A stretch of DNA of 64,000 nt from Ophiostoma sp. CBS 140.51 (taxonomy: Eukaryota; Ascomycota; Sordariomycetes; Ophiostomatales; Ophiostomataceae), in assembly GCA_029298735.1 (NCBI GenBank), contig JANSLP010000005.1, positions 62,001 to 126,000 of the forward strand, in the 5' to 3' direction. The notes under the pieces are model-generated. The model was not told the DNA's origin, searched no databases, and saw only the letters and a program-made list of their open reading frames with translations. The position numbers and the translations under genes are program-made. Shown here in pieces: positions 20,707 through 28,727 of the stretch (position 1 is the first letter of the stretch; each line of letters begins with the position of its first letter).

Positions 20707-21808
20707 CTAATAATCCCCATACGCGGCCTGCTGCGCAACAGCCGCTGGCTGCTGGAACTGGCCGCGTGCCTGGTTTTGCATGGCCGCAGCTTGCTGCTGG
20801 GCGGCAGCCACCTGCTGCTGCTGCGCTGCTGTGGCCTGCTGGTTATGCTGGTGCTGGAGGATGTCATGGAACCAGGGGTGCTGCAGAGCGTCGTGGGCGC
20901 TGATGCGCATCTCAGGACGCAGCTGCAGAAGACGCTGCAGGAGATCTATGCCGTTATGGTCAATCTGCGGCAGTATCTGGCGCAGGTCTTGCGCCTGATA
21001 GCGCGGCACGGTGGCCTTGTACTCAGGGAACTGGCTGATACCCGGCCACGTGTGCTCGGTGGGAGTGCCCATGATGCGGAAGATGCGCAGCATCTGGTCC
21101 TCGTTGGTAGTACCAGGGAACAGAGGACGGCCCGTGTACATCTCGGCCATGATGCAGCCGACCGACCAGATGTCGATGCTGGTGTTGTAGGTGCGGCTGC
21201 CCAGCAGGACATCGGGCGCGCGATACCAGAGGGTGACGACCTCGTTGGAGAAAGTGTTGACGGGAATGCCGAAAGCCCGAGCAAGACCAAAGTCACCCAG
21301 CTTTAACTGTCCCTTGCCGTTGATGAGCAGGTTCTGGGGCTTCAGGTCGCGGTGGAGGACGCGGTTCTGGTGGCAAAAGTCGATACCCTTGAGCAACTGG
21401 TACATGAACGACTTGATAAGCATCGGCTTAAGGGCGCCCCGATCGCCGTTGGTGTCCATATACTTTTTCAAGTCACCGTCCATGTACTCAAAGACAAGCA
21501 TGAGCTTGCTCTCGGTGTGGATGACATCGTGGAGGGCAACAATGTTTTCGTGCTTCAGCTCCTTCATAAGCGAGATCTCGCGGATGGCGGTCGACGGTGT
21601 TCCCTCTTCAGAGTCGAGGTGGATCTCTTTGAGCGCAACAAACTCGCCAGTATGGCGATTGCGACCTTTGAAGACCTGGTAATGGGTTAGCACAGAACAA
21701 GAAGGCGGTTGATAGCTTGGCAATAGAGCGGGAACATACGGTAGCATAGGTGCCTTCACCCAGCTTCTCCAGCTGCTGGAACGAGTTGAGTTGGCGTTTG
21801 CCGTCCAT
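20707..21808 (-). CDS. PHO85: PHO85/PhoA-type cyclin-dependent kinase
   Basis: Two exons, 21808-21740 and 21675-20707, around a 64-bp intron (GTATGT, GTGCTAACC, ACCAG); 345 residues. The Gly loop GEGTYATV is at 17-24, catalytic Lys39 in VALK, the cyclin-binding PSTAIRE helix at 50-56, HRDLKPQN at 131-138, DFG at 151-153 and TLWYRAPDVLLGS at 171-183. This is the Pho85 subfamily, which with PCL cyclins controls phosphate response, glycogen, polarity and the cell cycle. The last ~45 residues are a Gln/Ala-rich tail encoded largely by CAG. The ATG at 21808 fits family proteins that begin MDGKR; it is also the first ATG for over 900 bases. The stop TAG is followed by a long open frame in the same register (separate entry). 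Confidence 0.95.
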
Positions 21809-22730
21809 GTTGACGTTCTTTTTTGCTTTTGTTTCGGCGTTGTATTCTTCGACGCCGGTTGCGGTCGGGTACGTGCGGAAATGGGGCACGGCAGGAGGCT
21901 GGCTGGGAAGGTTAAAGGTGCTTGTGTGGGGGACGGCGCGTTTGCGGTAGGCGTTTGCAAGATAGCCGCTAGTCGAACCTGCAATGTCGTCGTCGTCCGA
22001 GATATCGTTGTCCGAGATATCGTTATTGTCTTCGTCGTCGTCGTCGTCACGGTACCGGTCGGATCCGTACGTAGTAGTGCCTTGGGCAGGGGAAGTGGTC
22101 GATGTCGAGGGGATAGACGTCACAATCGTAGTCGTTGTGCGGCTGGGGTCAAAAAGAACGTCACCGGGCGAAACGATCTCGACGAGGGCGGCGAGGTGCG
22201 ATTCGTCGGCAGCCGGCGATTGTCGTGATGACGACGCCAGCGTAGAGAGCGAAGGGTGGGATGATAAAGAGAGAGAAGGGTAGGCGGATATCGACGGTGG
22301 GAGGCTCGACAACGAGAGCGGGCTCCGAAAGTAAGAGATGTAGGTAAAAGTGAGGGTATTCGGAGTTGATGTTGATGGAAGAGGGAGAGAAATAGGAGAA
22401 AGGAGAAGAGCCGAGATGATGTACTGTGTAGTGCGAAAATGGCCGAGCTAAACAACCAACAGACGGAGGGCAGGAAAGAGATGATGTAGAGCTTTTTGGA
22501 GAGGCAGGCGCAAAGGGGCGTTGTGTGAAATGGGGGCGGTTAAAATCGCAGCAATCGTTCACTGTGGCAGGGAAGGGATAAAGCAGATTGGCAGGCACGC
22601 AGTGAGGGAGGAGGGGCAACTTGATGGGAAAGCCGCTGAGCCTGGCCTTGTCTGGCCTGGCCTCTTTCCCTTTTTAGCGCGAATTTGCGTTGAGCGAATC
22701 GCAGCCCTTGCTGTGGTACAGGTGCTCGCG
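21809..22730 (-). promoter_or_regulatory. PHO85: ATG-free leader upstream of PHO85, partly open in the kinase frame
   Basis: Reading the minus strand, no ATG occurs between 22730 and the PHO85 start at 21808, while the opposite strand has about 14. From an in-frame TAG near 22447 to the start codon the kinase frame is fully open (~210 codons). Its last ~140 codons have C-ending, protein-like codon use and an Asp/Glu-rich run (around 22015-22050). The distal part (22240-22500) is CT-rich, leader-like. Selection against upstream AUGs in a long 5' UTR explains the ATG gap. An N-terminal extension starting at a non-AUG codon or on an unseen upstream exon is the alternative. Confidence 0.55.
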
Positions 22731-23567
22731 CATGGCTGGGCAGGGAAAGGGCGGCCAGGCGGCAAATCTCCATTTTACAGGTGCCTGGCAGTGGAGGGTG
22801 GAGTGGGAGTTAAAGTGTGTGGAATGCAGGGCGGGACCGGGCGTCGGGTCGCGACTTCCCCATTTGGGTGATGGTTTGACTCACATTTCGAAGCTCAGTC
22901 CCACACGCATACAAGTACACCACCACCACATATGCAGGCTCTTGAGGAAGGAGCGAGTGGCATCAAAGAGATGTGAAATGTCGTCTGCGAAGGGAAATAT
23001 CGGTGAGAGTAAAAAGTAATGTTTTGAAATTATTTACGGGAAGATGCAAAGACCGTTGCAGTCGTACGTACTCCGTACACCCCTCGAGATAAAATGCGGC
23101 TTAATCGTACACAACACCCACGGCTCCAACTGCACCTCCCATTGTCCTTCTATCTGTATCTGGCTGTGTCTGCTCTTGCCTATTCTGAGTATTCTCTCGT
23201 CTATGACAAGAAGACTTGACAGGGAAAGAACGTAGCAAACATGGATAACAGGAAAGAGCACACCGCACACCAATGACCGAGAAAGCGAAACCCAGAGATG
23301 ATTACAGTAAAAACGATGCAATAAAACCTATTCCAGAGAGAGAAAAAAATCACTTGAACCCGCCATGACCACCGATAAAACCAATGACCAATGACCACCT
23401 TTAATGCCTGACAAAGAACACATCCCGTGATGATAAAGAAGAAAGAAAAGAGCGCAAGCCGCCCGAAAATAAAACAGAAAAGATACAGATGAGAAGATAT
23501 TAAACAAGTATTAGGGAACAACAATGCAGAAGACAAGACGACAAGGCCGTCTAGCGATGGTCTCCGC
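22731..23567. other. Intergenic: PHO85 distal promoter and 3' flank of the 895-residue gene
   Basis: No gene supported. Contains GTACTCCGTAC at 23068-23078, a complete copy of the recurring motif. The adjacent CCTGGCC-type repeat at 22653-22662 falls just inside the ATG-free leader region. The 23100-23520 part reads as AT-rich 3' flank. Confidence 0.55.
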
Positions 23568-26255
23568 TCACCGCTTCGACGGCGAGAAGAACGCCCGGGT
23601 GTCCTCCATGACCATGCGCTCCGTCAGACTGCGCGGCGTGCCCGACAAGAGGTTGAGCTGCTCGCGGCCGCTCAGACTGGAAAACTCGGCCATATTGGCG
23701 GGCGCGTAGGTCTCGTGGTCGTGGATGCTGCCGACAAAGGAGTTGAGGGTACCCATCTGGGCGGCCTGCTGGAGGATGCGAGGGTCTTTGACGACATTAA
23801 AGAGGTCGATGGGCTTGCCGCGGTAGGAGCCGACCGAGATGGATGCAGGGCCAGGTGAGGATGGTTGTTCATCGCCGGCACCATCCAACTGACCGTCTCT
23901 CCGAAGAGACGAGGAGAGCGCCGACTCGCCCTCGCGGTTGTTGACAATGGGCTTGTGGCGGTTGATGACAAGATCCATCGAGTCAAGACCGTCGGTGCCG
24001 ATACCGAGCGCAGCCTTTTCCTTTTTGACGAGATCCTTGTCGTCTACGAGTCCGTCGTCGCCGTTGGCCTCCTCGTCATCGACATCCTCATCTTGAATGT
24101 CAACATCGTCGTCATCGTCATCAAAGTGGGTGTTGACGTCCGTCACACGAGACAGAGGATAGCCCACGTCCTCTCCATCCATGTCATCAGCCTCAAAGCC
24201 GAAAAAGTCGTCATCTTCCGCAGCGGCCGCCTTCTTGCGACCAGAGGAGCCGTTAGTGTTGGCATAGGTGACCTGGACCTTGTCTGAAGATGTACTTTGC
24301 TTGGGACGAGAGCTGTTGCCGTCTGATGCAGTTCCGTTTGTCGTCGTCGCCGAAGTTGTCGCAGGTGTTGTTGATGTCGTCGGCGTCGTCGATGCTGCCG
24401 GCGCAGTCGATATCGGCGACTTGCCGCGCGATGGGCGCATAGCAATAAAGCCGTCGTCGTCGCTGCTGGCGTCGCTGTTGTAGCTGTTGCCGTCGGCGTA
24501 CTCGCGTTGTTCGACCGTCGGCGGCGACGGCGCTTGTGCGCGGTATGAGGACGAGGTTTCTGCGGGCGACGGCTGGTACACGAGGTTGTCACGGTTGACG
24601 GCAGTGGCGGCAGCGAGATCGGTGTTGGAAGTAGGCGCACTGCTGCCAGCGGAATCGTTTGTATTGTTACCGGCAGCAGCAGCAGCAGCGTCGGCCTGCG
24701 GGTTGACGACGGTCCACATGGACGGGTCTTCGAGTGGCATTTTGGAGAGTGCGCGCAGACGGTCAGACGAAGAGACTTTGCGCGACAGTGGCACAAACTC
24801 GTCCTCGTCGTCGTCCAAAATCTGGCTGTGGCGACGACGGGGTTGAGGCGGGCGAGGAGGGGTTTGGTGGGAGTTGGAGGTGGAAGAGGTAGGGTTGGAT
24901 GAAGAAGAAAAAGTGTCACCAGTAGAATGTGACTCGTTGCGCGGTTGGTTTTTTGACGGCTGTGAAAGTGGCGTTGTTTGGTCACCTGCAGCTGATTCTG
25001 TGGATGTGGACGCTGCTGCTGATGTCGAGTTCGAGCTTGGTCCGGCGGTGCCCACTTCAGCCTCATTTCCAGGCAGCGACGAATGAGACAGGGGCCCTGC
25101 CGACAAGGCTGTCGCGCCCAACGCCAAATTATTGCCGTGCGCAGAAGAAGAAGAATCCAGACCCGACGAAGAAAATGCGCCCGAACCTGCTGTCGCATTG
25201 TGGTAATGCCGACTGTAGTCATATATATTCGAGTGGCCTCCACTGTGGTTGCTCCGGTCGTCGTGCATCAGCCACGACAAATCCTGCTCGTGCTCCCTTG
25301 GCGGTGATGCCGTGGGAAGGACTTCTTCGCCATTAAAGGAGAAGCGCACGTGGTGGGTGTTTGCTGGTCTGCTCGTGTTCGCGGCAGGTGAGTTAAACGT
25401 GGGCGTATTTGAGCGCGTGGAGGAGCGCGACGACGAATAGCTCGATGTCCGGCGCAGCGCACTCTTCAATTTCGGCTCGGGCGGCGGCGGTGGTGTTGCT
25501 GCTGCGGCTGCGGCTGCTTCTGCTTCTGCTGCAGCGGTCTCGGCCGCCTTTGTCTCGGCAGCCTCGTTCTCGGCGGCCGCCTTGGTCGCTGCAGCTTCGG
25601 CTGCGTCTGCCTTTGCTGTCGCAGCGTCCAATGCTGCCGTCGCAGCAGCTGTAGCCGCATCGCTTGCGCTCGTATCGTTATTATTACTTGATGTGTTTGT
25701 ATCGCTAGTCCGGCGGTCGTAGGACCAGCTATCTAGCAGAGGGAGGAAGGGCGGCGTAAAGACGCCGCGGAAGTCGTCGTCGCGCGCATGCAGAGAAGGC
25801 GAGGCTTCGGGTGCGTTGTTGTTGGTCGGCGGTCGCCTTGGGCCTTCCTTGGGCACGCCGGATGTGTGGTAGAGGACGGGCGGCGGCGAAGCAGTGCGGC
25901 GCGGTAGAGTGCGGGCGTGGGGAGGGGGCGCGAGGATGGAGCGGTTGTGGTTGCCAGTGTCGTCGCCGGCATTGTCAAGGAAGCCGGCGAAGAGGGCCGG
26001 ATATGTCTGTGCGACCTTGCCGTCGGTTTTGCTTGCAAGGTTAATTTTGGGGTCGGGTTTGCCTTCAATGGCTTCGGCAACAGCTGCAACAACGGCCTCG
26101 TCGGCAGCAGGCGTTAACAGGTCGACGGCATAGCGGCGGAATTCGTCAGCGCGCTCGCGGCGGTAGGCAACGACACGGGCATCCAGCTCAGAGAGCTTGT
26201 GCCTCAGCGCCGCGACAAGGCGGTCTCGTTCTCGATCGTGGTCCATGGTCGTCAT
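23568..26255 (-). CDS. Large low-complexity fungal protein of unknown function
   Basis: Single exon of 895 residues. Residues 8-65 are charged and probably helical (RERDRLVAALRHKLSELDAR). A linker rich in Pro, Ser and Asn follows, then an Ala-rich segment at ~199-254 with a Glu/Lys/Thr pattern, ending in a Pro5 run. Middle parts are Ser/Thr/Asn-rich with HSG/SSS repeats. A strongly acidic stretch (DDDDDDVDIQDEDVDDEE) lies at ~700. The C-terminal ~120 residues look ordered and may be the conserved core (SYRGKPIDLFNVVKDPRIL, EFSSLSGREQLNLLSGTPRSL, shown in part). I recognise no named domain. Most of the protein is likely disordered, and the acidic and basic patches suggest a nuclear or cortical scaffold, but that is inference. 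Two ATGs (26255 and 26246) could start it. Confidence 0.8.
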   Translation of the reverse strand: MTTMDHDRERDRLVAALRHKLSELDARVVAYRRERADEFRRYAVDLLTPAADEAVVAAVAEAIEGKPDPKINLASKTDGKVAQTYPALFAGFLDNAGDDTGNHNRSILAPPPHARTLPRRTASPPPVLYHTSGVPKEGPRRPPTNNNAPEASPSLHARDDDFRGVFTPPFLPLLDSWSYDRRTSDTNTSSNNNDTSASDAATAAATAALDAATAKADAAEAAATKAAAENEAAETKAAETAAAEAEAAAAAAATPPPPPEPKLKSALRRTSSYSSSRSSTRSNTPTFNSPAANTSRPANTHHVRFSFNGEEVLPTASPPREHEQDLSWLMHDDRSNHSGGHSNIYDYSRHYHNATAGSGAFSSSGLDSSSSAHGNNLALGATALSAGPLSHSSLPGNEAEVGTAGPSSNSTSAAASTSTESAAGDQTTPLSQPSKNQPRNESHSTGDTFSSSSNPTSSTSNSHQTPPRPPQPRRRHSQILDDDEDEFVPLSRKVSSSDRLRALSKMPLEDPSMWTVVNPQADAAAAAAGNNTNDSAGSSAPTSNTDLAAATAVNRDNLVYQPSPAETSSSYRAQAPSPPTVEQREYADGNSYNSDASSDDDGFIAMRPSRGKSPISTAPAASTTPTTSTTPATTSATTTNGTASDGNSSRPKQSTSSDKVQVTYANTNGSSGRKKAAAAEDDDFFGFEADDMDGEDVGYPLSRVTDVNTHFDDDDDDVDIQDEDVDDEEANGDDGLVDDKDLVKKEKAALGIGTDGLDSMDLVINRHKPIVNNREGESALSSSLRRDGQLDGAGDEQPSSPGPASISVGSYRGKPIDLFNVVKDPRILQQAAQMGTLNSFVGSIHDHETYAPANMAEFSSLSGREQLNLLSGTPRSLTERMVMEDTRAFFSPSKR

Positions 26256-28727
26256 GAAGGCGCCGTGGCGGAGGAAGAGGAGGTCGTGGCAGACGAGGAA
26301 AGCTTCATTGGGGGGAGGAGCGAAGGGGGGGAGGGGGGGTGAAGACAGAGAAGAAGGGAGGTAACAGAAAACGGTGTTAAATGAGAACAGAACAACTCCG
26401 GTCGAGTCCGGAAATTTGTCGAGGCCGGCGCAATGGACAGACTCGAGACGGGCAGCGGCGGTGAACGAGGAAGTCGCAGAGGAGCTTTTTGGGGGCCGCG
26501 AGCGAGTGGAAGACAGTGCGTCCGGGCGCTCAGTCGGCTCGTTTCTTTCTGGGGTCCCAGGGCTGGGGATTGTCGTTTGCGCTGGACTTTGTCTTATTTG
26601 TCTTGGCCCTGGTCAGCCCAGAGGAGGTGGCAATATAGAGCCTACAGGGGTCAAAAGGGCAAACCCACGACACGGCAACTGTTCTGTGTGTATCCCCAGA
26701 AAGGGCTGGGCAGCACAAATTGGGGGCACAAGAGGGGCGGGTGTTGTGGAGTGGAGGTGATGAAGAGAAGCAGAAAAAAAAAGTGACGAGAAAAATTGAG
26801 AGTGAAAATGGTGGAAGGCGGAAAAGGAGCCAAAAGAGTCGAGGGAAGTCAAAGGAAGGAGGACCAGGAGGTTCCAGGCCTGGCGGTGTCTCCAGTCCAG
26901 GGCTGGGAGAGGGAAAGAGCGAACGAACTGGAGCAACTGGAGCACAAGCGCTGTGGAGCTAGTTCTGTTAGTCATATGACCAGACGAAACAGGCGCGCCA
27001 GTGGTTCTTTCCGCCCCAAAACGGCAGTGAGCGGACATGATCCAGGCAAGCGAAAGACCAAAAAATAGAGAGAAATAGTGGCCAAGAAATCAGCGGCAAA
27101 GCCGCCAAAAATCTACTTTTAAAACTGGGGACTGTAATGAGCGAAGCCGGGGCTAGACAAGGGAATACAAGCGGTCGAGGAGTGGGCGCAGATTGCCTGA
27201 GGGAAAAGAGAGAGAAAAAGTGGTGAACGACGATCAAGAAAGGCGCAAAATACAGAATCTCGAGACAAACGGTGCAAAAGGCAGGACCAGATCATGTCCT
27301 GGCAAGGAAGGTCTAGCCCTCTGTCGTCCTGCTTCCTGCCGTCTCTGCCGTTTTGCGCTCCTTCCACTCTTGTTTTTCCTTCGCCAACCGCCTTCCCACC
27401 CTCTTTCCTTTTCAGATGGCACAGGGGGGCTTGTCTTGGACCACAGCGGCGGGATGACAGACTGCAATTACGACCATTCGAGGGTTGCAGTTACGGTTGC
27501 AGTGGCCGGGCAAAGATGTGCGGCAGGTGCGCTTGTCATTCGCTTGTCATTCGTGGTTGGGGAACAGCCCCCACTCTGCTGTAATAAATGAGTTGCATCG
27601 AGAAGGAGCCCTCGAGACACACAATTGAATTGTTGACCGACATCGAAAAAGCGAAAAATGATTTCACACAAATCATAAACGTACTGACATCTACTATTAT
27701 TGCCGAGCTTGGCGTTTTCCCGGTGTGCCCTTCCGTTACTGATGCAAAGTCGCCGGGCCAATCAAATCGGCGGTGCCGGAGATCCGTGTCTTTGTTTTCG
27801 AGGGCCGATGCCATCTGAAAGCCGAGGCCTGGTATCAATTAAAAGGAATTGAAAGGTAAAGGAGAATAAAAGACGACGGAGGGTTAGACTGAGCGACATC
27901 CGTCAAAAAGTCCCGGGACATCTAGGGGTTTGGGGACCCTGAGGGATGGCGCCGAGAACCGGTTGTTGGAGACGGACGATAATTGAAGGTTGCAATCGGG
28001 TATATTTGAGAGACTTGTCATTGATGAGAAGATGCGTCTAGATTTGTTCTACATGATTTGGTATATATTGGTTTCACGAATTTACATGGTATTTTATGCA
28101 TTTTATTTTATTTTGTTACAATTTTATTACAGGCACAAAAACATAAACAAAAAAGTCGTTTAATATAGCTTAGTATTCGAATTACTGAACATTATCAAAA
28201 AGCTTACTCAACATGTGATACTTGCTACATGCACTCTTTGAAAATACTTTTCCGGTCACGATCTACGGACAATTACTCCAAACTCCGAATCATAGGTTCT
28301 CAGTAGACGCAAAGCAGAACCAACATGTCGAGACTCCAAAGCTTGGAACGAGTTTGTCGATTTAAGCGAGTGATCGGCAGGTTCCGTGCTACGGCGATCT
28401 CTCGAAACGCACTGCTTAACACTGTTTTAACGTGGAGAACCAACGTCAACTGGTTGTCATCATCCGTATGGGTTGATCGAGTCCATAATAATACGGCGAC
28501 AATCAAATCCCATTGGCACATGGGCACGTAGTATTTATATCAACCATGTCAACGATCCACACATTCTGTAATGTATCAGGGCTCTGTAAAAGTAATCTGT
28601 AGGTGACTGTAAAGCAGAAAGCGTATTATAACAGAATAGCAACACAGTGAAAAAAGACACGAAATCTGACCAGTATATCCAAGAAGTAGGAATGGGATGA
28701 ACGTAATCAATTATAGATAAGTGCAAT
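26256..28727. other. Intergenic: promoter of the 895-residue gene, then AT-rich 3' flank
   Basis: 2.5 kb without a supported gene. G-rich runs at 26310-26339 lie in the leader of the adjacent gene. From about 28040 to 28320 the DNA is markedly AT-rich. Short frames at 27588-27818 (plus) and 28325-28531 (plus) have ATGs but no recognisable features. Confidence 0.55.

Noticed and set aside
20700..20760. An intron removing the PHO85 TAG (TATTAG used as acceptor)
   Set aside because: The only GTATGG donor gives a 16- or 38-base intron, too short and, in the second case, out of frame. No CTAAC/CTGAC branch lies upstream of the TATTAG.
27588..28531. Small plus-strand frames of 76 and 68 codons
   Set aside because: They start with ATG but have no family feature, lie in AT-rich flank and overlap frames on the other strand.
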